NCBI GenBank assembly: GCA_946629065.1 | Contig: CAMOXK010000013.1 | Location: 1 to 42,254 of the forward strand | Source: an uncultured Clostridia bacterium | GTDB taxonomy: Bacteria; Bacillota; Clostridia; Oscillospirales; Oscillospiraceae | Reading direction: 5' to 3' | DNA length: 42,254 bases | In this document: piece after piece, positions 33,244 to 41,407 of the stretch | Numbering within the stretch: position 1 is the stretch's first letter | Layout of the letters: each line of letters begins with the position of its first letter | Notes under the pieces: generated by a model | What the model was told of the DNA's origin: nothing | The model's database searches: none | What the model saw: only the letters and a program-made list of their open reading frames with translations | Made by a program: the position numbers and the translations under genes

Positions 33244-33278
33244 AAAAATCCCGCGTTCAATATGAACGCGGGATTTTT
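33244..33278. terminator. Bidirectional terminator between convergent genes
   Basis: Arms AAAAATCCCGCGTTCA (33244-33259) and TGAACGCGGGATTTTT (33263-33278) pair perfectly with a 3-base loop. T runs follow on both strands, so it serves the GT-C gene and the htrA-like gene. Confidence 0.93.
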
Positions 33279-33295
33279 ATGCGGGAAAGGAGAAT

Positions 33296-34717
33296 TCATC
33301 CGCCGTAAACGTCATTGTTTTCCATAAGCAGCACGTCAAATTCCAGGGTCTCGCCATTGCGCCAGACGGTGAAATGCAGACTGTCACCCACGGTGAACTG
33401 GTTCTTGATGTCGCTGACATCCGTGGTGGTGACAACGGGGATGCCGTTTACCTCCATCAGGATATCACCGGGGCGGACGCCCTTGGCCCAGGCGTCGGAA
33501 TTGGGCTGAACATCGGTGATATAGAGGCCTTTGGGCAGCTCATATTTGCTTTCGGCCTCCTCGGGGATGGCACCCACGGTGATGCCGATGGAAGGCCGTC
33601 CGCGGACTTCTCCGAAGCGGCCGATGCTGTTGACAACCTCCCGCACCGTGGCAGAGGGGATTGCAAAGCCGATGCCCTCAATGCTGGAGTAGGAGGACAT
33701 CATCTTCATGTTGGTGATGCCCACCACCTGGCCATGCATGTTGAACAGGGCGCCGCCGGAGTTGCCCTCATTCAGGGCGGTGTTGGTCTGCAGCAGGGTC
33801 ATGCTGCGGCCCTTGAAGCTGATATCCCGGGAAATGGCGGAAATGATGCCATCTGTCAGGGTGCTGCGGAAGGTGTCGCCCAGGGGGTTGCCGATGGCAG
33901 CCACCGGGTCTCCCACCCGGAGGCTGGCGCTCTCGCCGAATTCCGCCGGGCTAAGGCCAGTGGCTTCGATCTGGAGAACCGCGAGATCGCTGATGGTATC
34001 GGCGCCGATGAGCTTGGCTTCAAACTCCCGGTCATCGTAGAGGGTGACGGTGGCACGGTCGCAGCCGTCCACCACATGGGTATTGGTCAGGATCAGCCCA
34101 TCGGCAGTCAGAACGACGCCGGTGCCCCAGTTGTAGCCGCTCTCCCCGTTCACGAAGCCGGAAATGGCCACAATGGAGGGAGCGCACTTTTCATAGAGCT
34201 GCTGCAGCGTAAGCTCTGGGCCGGAGACGCTTTTCAGCTGCAGGCCGATATCCCCCACAGGATCGGTGCGCTGAATCTTCACATCGGCGCTGGCCGTGTC
34301 CGTCTCCTGGTAATAGCTTTTGAAAAACTCCGTCCAGTCCTCAGGCATGACGGGATCGGCTTGCTCGTCTTTTTTCTCTGTGCCCGGATCGACATCCCGT
34401 CCGAAAGACGGATCCTCTCCGGAGTCGTCCCCCTGCTTGCCCCAGTTCCAGCTCCAGTTCCATTCGCCGGAGGCGTTCGGGTCTCTCTCCGCCTCGGGCG
34501 CGGGCAGGGCGGCCTTCTGGCTATTGCCCAGCTTTGGGATGGTGACGCCCAGGACGACGGCCACGATCAGCAGTGCTGCGATGAGCCCGATCCAGACGAG
34601 TCTGCCGGTCGGGTCCGTTTTTTTGACTTCCTTGGGTTTGGAGGCGGCTGCAGCTTCCCGTTGGGGCTGCGGCGTCTCCTTGGGAGCATACCAGCTCTCC
34701 GTATCATACCAACTCAT
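33296..34717 (-). CDS. HtrA/DegP-type membrane-anchored serine protease
   Basis: A 473-residue envelope protease. It has a cytoplasmic N-terminus (1-38), one membrane segment (about 40-60), an acidic Trp/Gly/Asp-rich linker (about 70-130), and a trypsin-like domain (about 170-345) with triad H214 (NTHVV), D244 (SDLAVL) and S320 (GNSGG). A PDZ domain follows at about 360-460. It degrades or refolds damaged exported proteins. The start at 34717 follows AGGGGTG. It lies 4 bases after the histidine kinase gene, as in CssRS-like envelope stress systems, so it is probably part of that system's output. Confidence 0.95.
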   Translation of the reverse strand: MSWYDTESWYAPKETPQPQREAAAASKPKEVKKTDPTGRLVWIGLIAALLIVAVVLGVTIPKLGNSQKAALPAPEAERDPNASGEWNWSWNWGKQGDDSGEDPSFGRDVDPGTEKKDEQADPVMPEDWTEFFKSYYQETDTASADVKIQRTDPVGDIGLQLKSVSGPELTLQQLYEKCAPSIVAISGFVNGESGYNWGTGVVLTADGLILTNTHVVDGCDRATVTLYDDREFEAKLIGADTISDLAVLQIEATGLSPAEFGESASLRVGDPVAAIGNPLGDTFRSTLTDGIISAISRDISFKGRSMTLLQTNTALNEGNSGGALFNMHGQVVGITNMKMMSSYSSIEGIGFAIPSATVREVVNSIGRFGEVRGRPSIGITVGAIPEEAESKYELPKGLYITDVQPNSDAWAKGVRPGDILMEVNGIPVVTTTDVSDIKNQFTVGDSLHFTVWRNGETLEFDVLLMENNDVYGG

Positions 34718-34721
34718 GTTT

Positions 34722-36182
34722 TCACCCCTGATGTTCCTTCGGATTCTCTTTTTTTCTATCATATGTTGCAAGGGGCAGCGTGAAGACAAATTCCGTCTCG
34801 CCATCCTCGCTTTTTACCGCGATGTCCTCATCGTGGCTGTTGATGATGGTCTTGACCAGATACAGCCCCAGACCCATGCCGTCCTTGTCCATGCTGCGGG
34901 AGCGGTCAGACTTGTGGAAGCGGTCAAAGATAAAGGGCAGATCGTCCGGCGGGATGGTCTCTCCCCTGTCCTTCACAGAGACATAGGCCTTGCCGTCGTC
35001 CTTATAGAGCTTCAGCACCAGGCAGCTGCCGGGCTCTGCGAATTTCACGGCGTTATCCAGCAGATTGTAGATCACCTGGGTGATGGCGTCCCGGTCGGCG
35101 CGGACCATGAGATGATCGTCCGGCAGCTGAGGGTCCACATCCAGATTCTTTTTGGTGGCCCGGCTCTCAAAGCTCAGCAGGATCTGCAGCACCAGCTCCG
35201 TCAGATCGAAGTTCGTGCGGGACGTGGGATTGGCCGCCCTGGCCTTGGCCTGGGTGATGGAGAGCATCTCCCGCACCAGCCGGGAGAGCCTTCTGGTCTC
35301 GTCCCGGATGGAGGTGAGGTACTTGCGTTCCTGCTCCGGGGGGATGGTCCCGTCCAGGATGCCGTCGGCAAAGCCGGCGATGGTGGTCATGGGCGTGCGC
35401 AGCTCGTGGGATATGTTGGCGATGAATTCGCTGCGGCGCTTTTCCGCCTGCTCCAGGGAATCCGCCATTTTATTGAAGGATTCGATCAGCGCGCCCATCT
35501 CGTCGGTGGGATCCTCGGTCTGCTTGACGCGGACGGAGAAATCGCCCCGGGCGAACTTGCGGGAGGCCGCGGCCATTTCATCCAGGGGCCGGGCCATGCG
35601 GCGGGTATAGACCATGGTGAGCGCCAGGGTGATGCAGAACACCACCACGGAGATCAGCACCGCAACGGAAAGGAAGGTGGACCAGGCGCCCAGCATATTA
35701 TCGGCCATATTGTTGACAAACACATAGCCGATGAGCGCCCCCTCGGGATTCCGGATCGTCTCCGCCGCCACATAGCGGCGCATCTTGAAGACGCCGCCCA
35801 GGTCGCTTCGCCGGTCCAGAAAGCCACTCTCTGCCTGGGCAAGGATCTCATCGGAAATCTGCAGGCCGATGTGCTCACACTTGGGGTCCTTGTCCGAGCA
35901 GCAGCGAACGACGCCTTCCTCATCGGTGACGAAAATCTGGTTTCCCGCGGCGCCGGCCACTGAGCAAACGTTCATGCGCAGCGCCCAGCTGTCCAGAGAA
36001 TCCTCCCGGGACACCGCGCCGGCGATGTGGGCGATCTCCTCGGCGCTGCGATCCATGTTTTTGCTGTTCTCACTGATCACATACTGCCGGCCCACGCCCA
36101 CGAAGGACAGGGCCACCAGCAGAAAGCAAATGGCAACCAGCGCAGCGATCGCAACAAAGTTGCGCAGATAAATGCTTTTCAT
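34722..36182 (-). CDS. Sensor histidine kinase with cysteine-containing outside domain
   Basis: A 486-residue kinase. Membrane segments are at about 9-30 and 170-192, flanking an outside domain of about 140 residues with four cysteines (C73, C94, C95, C102) and nearby H104. Then come HAMP (about 193-245), the DHp helix with phospho-acceptor H259 (NISHELRTP), an N box (NLLDNAVKFA), a modified G1 (DRGETIP) and G2 (GMGLGLY). It is the partner of the response regulator, with which it overlaps by 4 bases, and is followed by htrA. The Cys/His cluster might sense metal or redox state; this is inference. Confidence 0.95.
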   Translation of the reverse strand: MKSIYLRNFVAIAALVAICFLLVALSFVGVGRQYVISENSKNMDRSAEEIAHIAGAVSREDSLDSWALRMNVCSVAGAAGNQIFVTDEEGVVRCCSDKDPKCEHIGLQISDEILAQAESGFLDRRSDLGGVFKMRRYVAAETIRNPEGALIGYVFVNNMADNMLGAWSTFLSVAVLISVVVFCITLALTMVYTRRMARPLDEMAAASRKFARGDFSVRVKQTEDPTDEMGALIESFNKMADSLEQAEKRRSEFIANISHELRTPMTTIAGFADGILDGTIPPEQERKYLTSIRDETRRLSRLVREMLSITQAKARAANPTSRTNFDLTELVLQILLSFESRATKKNLDVDPQLPDDHLMVRADRDAITQVIYNLLDNAVKFAEPGSCLVLKLYKDDGKAYVSVKDRGETIPPDDLPFIFDRFHKSDRSRSMDKDGMGLGLYLVKTIINSHDEDIAVKSEDGETEFVFTLPLATYDRKKENPKEHQG

Positions 36183-36874
36183 CCGTTTTCGCCGGTGAGC
36201 AGCTCAAATTTGTAGCCCACACCCCAGACCGTTTTCAGGCTCCACTTGTCCGAGACGCCCTCCAGCTTCTCCCTGAGGCGCTTGATGTGTACATCCACGG
36301 TGCGGGAGTCACCAAAATAGTCAAAGCCCCAGACCTCGTCCAGCAATTGGTTGCGGGTAAAGACCCGGTTGGGACTGGAGGCCAGGTGATAAAGCAGCTC
36401 CATCTCCTTGGGCGGCGTGTCCACCTTTTTGCCGTCCACGATCAGCTCATAGGAATCCAGATTGATAACGAGCTTATCGAAGGTGAGCTTTTTCTCCACA
36501 GGGCCTTCCCCGTCGGAGCGGCGCATCACCGCGTGGATGCGGGCCAGCAGTTCCTTCACCTCAAAGGGCTTGGTCACATAGTCGTCCGCGCCCATCTCCA
36601 GGCCGCTGACCTTATCCGCCGTCTCACCCTTGGCGGTGAGCATGATGATGGGGACCCCGGACTTCTTGCGCAGGTCCCGGCAGATCGCCCAGCCGTCCTT
36701 CCCGGGCAGCATGATATCCAGCAGCACCAGATCCGGTGTGAAGAGATCGAAGCTCTTTTCCGCCTTGGCGCCATCGGAAACCAGCATGACGTCAAAGCCG
36801 TCCCGCCCCAGATAGAGGCGCAGAAGCTCGGCAATGTTGGCGTCATCCTCCACGACCAGTGCTCTCTTGCTCAT
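36179..36874 (-). CDS. OmpR-family response regulator
   Basis: A 231-residue regulator. The receiver has E9/D10, phospho-acceptor D53 (LLDIMLPG), T80 and K102 (TKPF); a winged-helix output domain follows (about 128-228, ending KTVWGVGYKFE). The start at 36874 (MSKRALVVED) follows GGAGGG by 7-8 bases; the upstream frame is promoter DNA. It is the first gene of the regulator-kinase-protease operon, overlaps the kinase start by ATGA, and is divergent from truA. Confidence 0.96.
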   Translation of the reverse strand: MSKRALVVEDDANIAELLRLYLGRDGFDVMLVSDGAKAEKSFDLFTPDLVLLDIMLPGKDGWAICRDLRKKSGVPIIMLTAKGETADKVSGLEMGADDYVTKPFEVKELLARIHAVMRRSDGEGPVEKKLTFDKLVINLDSYELIVDGKKVDTPPKEMELLYHLASSPNRVFTRNQLLDEVWGFDYFGDSRTVDVHIKRLREKLEGVSDKWSLKTVWGVGYKFELLTGENG

Positions 36875-36911
36875 ATACTTCCCTCCAGTCTTCCACTTCT
36901 TATGATACCCG

Positions 36912-36917
36912 ATTATA
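36912..36917 (-). promoter_or_regulatory. -10 element of the regulator-kinase-htrA operon
   Basis: A perfect TATAAT on the minus strand about 38 bases before the regulator ATG. The -35 position has no good match, though a run of A/T lies upstream (36932-36953), consistent with activator-dependent or UP-element-assisted transcription. Confidence 0.6.
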
Positions 36918-37072
36918 CCGCGCGGGAAGCGATAAAAGTTAAAAAAATGTAAAAACGCAAGGGAAACAAAGCATCGCTCCCCCTCTTCCGGAATGCGGTC
37001 CAAAGATACGGGCAGATTTTGTTTTATTATAGGCCAATCCCGCTGCGCTGACAAGTCGGGCAAGCAAAAAGC

Positions 37073-37102
37073 TTGCGGAGATCCCCCTGTTTTTGCTATA
37101 CT
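37073..37102 (+). promoter_or_regulatory. truA promoter
   Basis: TTGCGG (37073-37078) and TATACT (37097-37102) are 18 bases apart, with an extended TGC before the -10. The leader to truA is about 20 bases. Confidence 0.65.
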
Positions 37103-37127
37103 GGTTTTGTTCAAAGGAGGGAGCACC

Positions 37128-37865
37128 GTGAAAAACTACAAGCTGGTTCTTTCTTACGAGGGTACTCGCTACCGGGGCTGGCAGCGCCAGGGCAATACAG
37201 CGGGATCCATCCAGGAAAAGCTGGAGACGCTGCTGAGCCGGCTTCTGGAGCAGCAGGTGGAGCTTGCCGCCAGCGGCCGGACAGACGCAGGCGTCCACGC
37301 CAGGATGCAGGTCTGCTCCTTTCGGGCGGATACGAAGCGCAGTTCGGCGGAGCTCCTGCAGGATCTGCGGCGCTACCTGCCGGAAGACATCGGCGCCGTA
37401 TCGCTGGAGGAGGCGGAGCCGCGTTTTCATGCAAGACTGAGCTGCAGGGAGAAGACCTACCTCTATCGGGTCTGGAACAGCGAAGCGCCCAATGTGTTCA
37501 CCCGACGCTTTCAGCTTCGGATGCCGGAGGCGCTGGATCCGGGCGCGATGGAGCAGACCGCCGGACTTCTCTGCGGCGAGCACGACTTTGCCGCCTTCTG
37601 TTCGCTGAAAAACACAAAGCGTTCCACGGCGCGGGATCTCCGCTCCATTCAAATTCTTCGAGACGGAGAGGAGCTGCAGCTCTATTTCACGGGAGACGGC
37701 TTTCTCTATAACATGGTACGCATCCTGACAGGGACGCTGCTGGAAGTGGGGCAGGGTCTCAGAACGCCGGAATCGGTGCGGCAGGCGCTCTTATCCGGGG
37801 ACCGTTCCATGGCCGGTCCCACGGCGCCGGCCCAGGGCTTGTGTCTCTGGGAGGTCAAATACTGA
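37128..37865 (+). CDS. truA: tRNA pseudouridine synthase A
   Basis: A 245-residue cytoplasmic enzyme converting uridines 38-40 of tRNA anticodon stems to pseudouridine. The catalytic aspartate is D53 in SGRTDAGVHA, and the rest of the fold (FCSLKNTKRST, GDGFLYNMVRILTGTLLEVG) is intact. The GTG start at 37128 follows AAAGGAGGG by about 7 bases. Length is normal. It appears to be a single-gene unit; only a weak GGGCC/GGACCC structure without T run follows it. Confidence 0.97.
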   Translation: MKNYKLVLSYEGTRYRGWQRQGNTAGSIQEKLETLLSRLLEQQVELAASGRTDAGVHARMQVCSFRADTKRSSAELLQDLRRYLPEDIGAVSLEEAEPRFHARLSCREKTYLYRVWNSEAPNVFTRRFQLRMPEALDPGAMEQTAGLLCGEHDFAAFCSLKNTKRSTARDLRSIQILRDGEELQLYFTGDGFLYNMVRILTGTLLEVGQGLRTPESVRQALLSGDRSMAGPTAPAQGLCLWEVKY

Positions 37866-37929
37866 CTTTTCGCACAAAAAAGAGGGCCGGGACCCCTGCG
37901 ATTTCATACGCTAAAACAAGACGATTTCC

Positions 37930-37958
37930 TTGACATTACAGGGGAAACTTGTTACAAT
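37930..37958 (+). promoter_or_regulatory. Promoter of the potABCD leader RNA
   Basis: A perfect TTGACA (37930-37935) and TACAAT (37953-37958) are separated by 17 bases, one of the best promoters in the window. Transcription would begin near 37965, about 540 bases before potA. Confidence 0.85.
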
Positions 37959-37964
37959 GAGTCG

Positions 37965-38489
37965 TCTCAATTGGATAGGAAAAGAGTTTATCCGAAGCAA
38001 GATAGCGACCGCCCCTTCTGGGGCCAAGGCCACACGGACAGCCGGGTCGAATGCCGACGGATGACGAGCTTCGAATGTCGCCATCCGAATTCCGCAGGTG
38101 CGGCGGCAACTTCTGTTGCCTTATTGATTGCGTTAGGAAATGATGATTCAATCGGCGAGTGGGATTTCCGAGAGAATTTGTGTTCTGACGATGGCTCTAT
38201 TTCGCAGTTATACTTTGTGTATTACAGGAAATAGAGACGAAGTCAGAGCGCAAATTGGCCGGAAATCACCGAAGCAGGTTGGATCGGCATTTCCTGGAGC
38301 GCAAGTTTTATAAGTTGGTTACTATAAACCGATGCTTCCAGAAGCATACAACTTGTGAAATGGTCAATAAGAGTAGTAAAAGTGTTTTGCTATATAGACT
38401 CTCAAACCCATTGTGACCCGGCGGACTTTACTGGCGCGCCGAAAAAGGTCGTATCAAGAGGACGTATGCTTTTGGCATACGTCTTTTTT
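37965..38489 (+). ncRNA. Large structured leader or noncoding RNA upstream of potA
   Basis: About 525 bases from a near-consensus promoter to an intrinsic terminator, with no credible gene and lower G+C than its flanks. Helices seen by hand: 37973-77/37989-93; 38011-15/38020-24; 38058-63 with 65-67 / 38078-80 with 82-87; 38105-10/38115-20. A long composite hairpin runs from 38163-70/38260-67 through 38175-89/38242-56 (15 pairs, two G-U) and 38195-203/38228-36 to an ATAC/GTAT tip. A junction follows, with 38306-17/38349-60 (12 pairs, two G-U) enclosing 38332-37/38342-47. Last are 38075-type spacer-free stems 38375-81/38385-91 and 38415-23 with 38437-41 and 38447-50. I recognise no tmRNA, RNase P, SRP, T-box or common riboswitch motif. 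It could be a long cis-regulatory leader, an independent RNA, or both. Confidence 0.6.
38461..38489 (+). terminator. Intrinsic terminator directly before potA (attenuator candidate)
   Basis: GACGTATGC (38461-38469) pairs perfectly with GCATACGTC (38475-38483), followed by six T. The potA ribosome binding site (GGAGGGG) follows at once and the ATG is at 38506, so no promoter fits between. potABCD expression must read through this signal. Confidence 0.9.
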
Positions 38490-38505
38490 ATTGGGAGGGG
38501 CTGGC

Positions 38506-39675
38506 ATGAACAAAGCCAAAAAGATCATTGAGCTGAAAAACATCTCCAAGTCCTTTGACGGGCAGAAGGTGCTGGACAATATCAATCTCTACATTTACGA
38601 CAACGAATTTCTGACGCTGCTGGGTCCCTCCGGCTGCGGCAAGACCACCACGCTGCGCATCATCGGCGGCTTCGAGTCCGCCGACGAGGGAGACGTGATC
38701 TTCCTGGGCGACCGGATCAACGACATGCCGCCCCACAAGCGCAACGTGAACACAGTGTTCCAGCGCTACGCCCTCTTCCCCCACCTGAACGTGTTTGAAA
38801 ACGTGGCCTTCCCCCTGCGGGAGAAGAAGGTCCCCAAGGCAGAGATCAACGAGCGCGTCACCGAGATGCTGAAGCTGGTTGCCCTGGCAGGCTTCGAAAA
38901 GCGCAGCGTCAACTCTCTCTCCGGCGGTCAGCAGCAGCGCGTGGCCATTGCCCGCGCCCTGGTGTCCAAGCCCTCGGTGCTGCTGCTGGACGAGCCTCTG
39001 GCCGCCCTGGACCTGAAGCTGCGCAAGGATATGCAGCAGGAGCTGAAGAAGATCCAGAAGGCCACCGGCATCACCTTCGTCTTCGTCACCCACGACCAGG
39101 AGGAAGCGCTCTCCATGTCCGACACCGTTGTGGTCATGTCCGAGGGCCGCATCCAGCAGATCGGAACCCCCGTGGATATCTACAACGAGCCCAAGAACGC
39201 CTTTGTGGCGGACTTCATCGGCGAGAGCAACATTCTGGACGGCGTCATGCTGCGGGACCGGAAGGTCAGCTTCGCGGGCCACGTCTTCGACTGTGTGGAC
39301 AGCGGCTTTGAGCTGAAGGAGCCGGTGGACGTAGTGGTCCGTCCCGAGGACGTGGACATCGTACCGGAGGAAAAGGGCATGCTGAAGGGCGTGGTCACCT
39401 CCGTCACCTTCCTGGGCGTGCATTACGAGATCATCGTGGACATCGACGGCTTCAAGTGGATGATCCAGACCACGGACTTTGTGGACGTGGACGAGCACAT
39501 CGGCCTCTATATCGAGCCTGACGCCATCCACATCATGCACAAGTCCGAGTACTCCGGCATGTTCGGCGACTACTCCAGCTTCTCCATGGAGTTGGACGAG
39601 ATCGGCGAGCTGGAGGAGGAGAATCTGGAAGAGCTTGGTGAGGCCGCCGCGCCGGAAAGCGAGGCGGACACATGA
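38506..39675 (+). CDS. potA: Spermidine/putrescine ABC transporter ATP-binding protein
   Basis: A 389-residue ATPase subunit. Walker A GPSGCGKT is at 40-47, signature LSGGQ at 137-141, Walker B LLLDEP at 158-163, then the switch histidine (THDQEEA). A C-terminal regulatory TOBE-like domain spans about 240-355. An extra acidic tail of about 30 residues, rich in Glu, ends the protein. The start at 38506 follows GGAGGGG; a longer frame runs through the terminator and is not translated. It energises polyamine uptake with PotB, PotC and PotD. The polyamine assignment rests on family resemblance and gene order; related importers carry other substrates. Confidence 0.93.
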   Translation: MNKAKKIIELKNISKSFDGQKVLDNINLYIYDNEFLTLLGPSGCGKTTTLRIIGGFESADEGDVIFLGDRINDMPPHKRNVNTVFQRYALFPHLNVFENVAFPLREKKVPKAEINERVTEMLKLVALAGFEKRSVNSLSGGQQQRVAIARALVSKPSVLLLDEPLAALDLKLRKDMQQELKKIQKATGITFVFVTHDQEEALSMSDTVVVMSEGRIQQIGTPVDIYNEPKNAFVADFIGESNILDGVMLRDRKVSFAGHVFDCVDSGFELKEPVDVVVRPEDVDIVPEEKGMLKGVVTSVTFLGVHYEIIVDIDGFKWMIQTTDFVDVDEHIGLYIEPDAIHIMHKSEYSGMFGDYSSFSMELDEIGELEEENLEELGEAAAPESEADT

Positions 39676-40535
39676 AGAAAAAGAACGCTGTCTCATCCCG
39701 CAACGGGCTGATCCAGCGCATGCTCCTGACGCCCTACTCTGTCTGGGCGCTGCTGTTCATCGTGGTGCCGCTGTTCTTCATCGCGTTCTACGCCTTTACC
39801 GACAGTCAGATGCACTTCACCCTGGACAACATGCGCAAGGTCTTTACCTACCGCATCAGCGATGAGCAGACGGTTCCCTACTATGTGATGGTCTTCGGCA
39901 AGTCCTTTAAGCTGGCTGTGATCTCCACGCTGATCTGCCTGCTGCTTGGCTACCCCTTCGCCTACCGGATCGCCCACGCCTCCGCCAAGGTGCAAAGCAT
40001 CCTGATCACCGTCATCATGATCCCCATGTGGATGAACTTCCTGATCCGGACCTACGCCTGGATGGTCATTCTGCAGGACAAGGGCATCCTCAACTCCGGT
40101 CTGGCGCTGCTGGGCTTAGGTCCCATCCACGTGATCGGTACGGAGACCGCCGTTATCATCGGCATGGTCTACGATTACCTGCCCTATATGATCCTGCCCA
40201 TCTACTCCGTGATGGCGAAGATGGACTATAAGCTGCTGGAGGCCGCGAAGGACCTGGGCTGCAACAGCTTCGGCGTCCTGCGCCGGGTGATCTGGCCGCT
40301 GAGCCTGCCGGGCGTGATCTCCGGGGTCAACATGGTGCTGATCCCCTCGGTTTCCACCTTCTACATTTCCCAGAAGCTGGGCGGCAAGATGAAACTCATC
40401 GGCGACGAGATCGAAGAGAAATACGCAAACTTCGACTTTAACGGTGCGGCGGCCATCGCCTTTATCATGATGGTGCTGCTGCTTGTGGTGATGGCGCTGC
40501 TGCAGCACCGGGCCACCAAGCGCTCGGTTGCATAA
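39672..40535 (+). CDS. potB: Spermidine/putrescine ABC transporter permease PotB
   Basis: A 287-residue inner-membrane permease with about six membrane segments and an EAA loop near residues 190-215 ([20 protein letters not shown]). It matches the PotB/PotH branch in length and in the [13 protein letters not shown] motif. The ATG overlaps the potA stop (ATGA), so translation is coupled. It forms the channel with PotC. Confidence 0.93.
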   Translation: MKKKNAVSSRNGLIQRMLLTPYSVWALLFIVVPLFFIAFYAFTDSQMHFTLDNMRKVFTYRISDEQTVPYYVMVFGKSFKLAVISTLICLLLGYPFAYRIAHASAKVQSILITVIMIPMWMNFLIRTYAWMVILQDKGILNSGLALLGLGPIHVIGTETAVIIGMVYDYLPYMILPIYSVMAKMDYKLLEAAKDLGCNSFGVLRRVIWPLSLPGVISGVNMVLIPSVSTFYISQKLGGKMKLIGDEIEEKYANFDFNGAAAIAFIMMVLLLVVMALLQHRATKRSVA

Positions 40536-40548
40536 GGAGGAAAGCAAA

Positions 40549-41388
40549 ATGAAAACACTGTCCAGGATCTATACCGGGCTCATTCTGCTCTTCCTCTTCG
40601 CCCCCATTCTGATCCTTATCATCTACTCCTTCAACGGCAGCAACAGCACCGCCGTCATGAGCGGCTTCTCCCTCCAGTGGTACGCGGAGCTGTTCCACAA
40701 TTCCAACATTCTGGAGGCGCTGCGCAACACCCTGGTGCTGGCCGTGTCCTCCGCCCTGATCGCCACCGTCATGGGCACCGCCGCCGCGGTGGGCATCTTC
40801 CGGCTGCGCAACAAGTACCTCCATGCCGCGCTGGACACCGTGACCAACATTCCCATGATCAACCCCGATATCATCACCGGTATCTCCCTGATGCTGATGT
40901 TCGTATTCGCGGGCCGGCTTTTCGGGCTGAACAATTCCCTGAACTTCGCCACTATCCTTATCGCCCATGTGACCTTCTGCCTGCCCTATGTGATCCTGCA
41001 GGTGCTGCCCAAGCTCCAGCAGATGGACAAGTCCCTGCCCGAGGCCGCCATGGACCTGGGCTGCACCCATCTGCGGGCCTTCTTCAAGGTGGAGATCCCT
41101 GAGCTTTTCCCCGGCATCATCACCGGCATGATCATGGCTTTCACCATGTCCCTGGACGACTTCGTCATCAGCTACTTCACCTCCGGCCCGGGCTTCCAGA
41201 CCCTGCCGGTGCTGATCTACAGCATGACCAAAAAGACCGTGAAACCCACCATTTACGCGCTGGCCACCATCATCTTCTTTGTGATCTTGGCGCTGCTCAC
41301 GCTGACGAACCTGATCGACAGCGATACCGATAAGGCCGTGAAAGAGGCCCGTCGGAAGAAAAGAGCAAAGAAACAAGCAAATGCTTAA
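40549..41388 (+). CDS. potC: Spermidine/putrescine ABC transporter permease PotC
   Basis: A 279-residue permease with six membrane segments and the EAA loop near residues 163-190 (LPEAAMDLGCTHLRAFFKVEI). FTMSLDDFVISYFTSGPG is characteristic of PotC/PotI. The ATG at 40549 follows AAGGAGG by 8 bases and lies 13 bases after potB. The C-terminus is a short Lys/Arg-rich cytoplasmic tail. Confidence 0.94.
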   Translation: MKTLSRIYTGLILLFLFAPILILIIYSFNGSNSTAVMSGFSLQWYAELFHNSNILEALRNTLVLAVSSALIATVMGTAAAVGIFRLRNKYLHAALDTVTNIPMINPDIITGISLMLMFVFAGRLFGLNNSLNFATILIAHVTFCLPYVILQVLPKLQQMDKSLPEAAMDLGCTHLRAFFKVEIPELFPGIITGMIMAFTMSLDDFVISYFTSGPGFQTLPVLIYSMTKKTVKPTIYALATIIFFVILALLTLTNLIDSDTDKAVKEARRKKRAKKQANA

Positions 41389-41407
41389 GATAATAGGAGG
41401 AACCAAA

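Noticed and set aside
37971-38234. An 87-codon plus-strand frame inside the potA leader.
   Set aside because: It begins near the transcript start with no ribosome binding site, has no recognisable protein character, and coincides with the helices of the structured RNA.
37965-38489. Identification of the leader as tmRNA, RNase P RNA, SRP RNA or a T-box.
   Set aside because: The expected conserved segments of those RNAs (for example the tmRNA ends, the RNase P GGAAAGUCC block, the T-box core) were looked for and not found.
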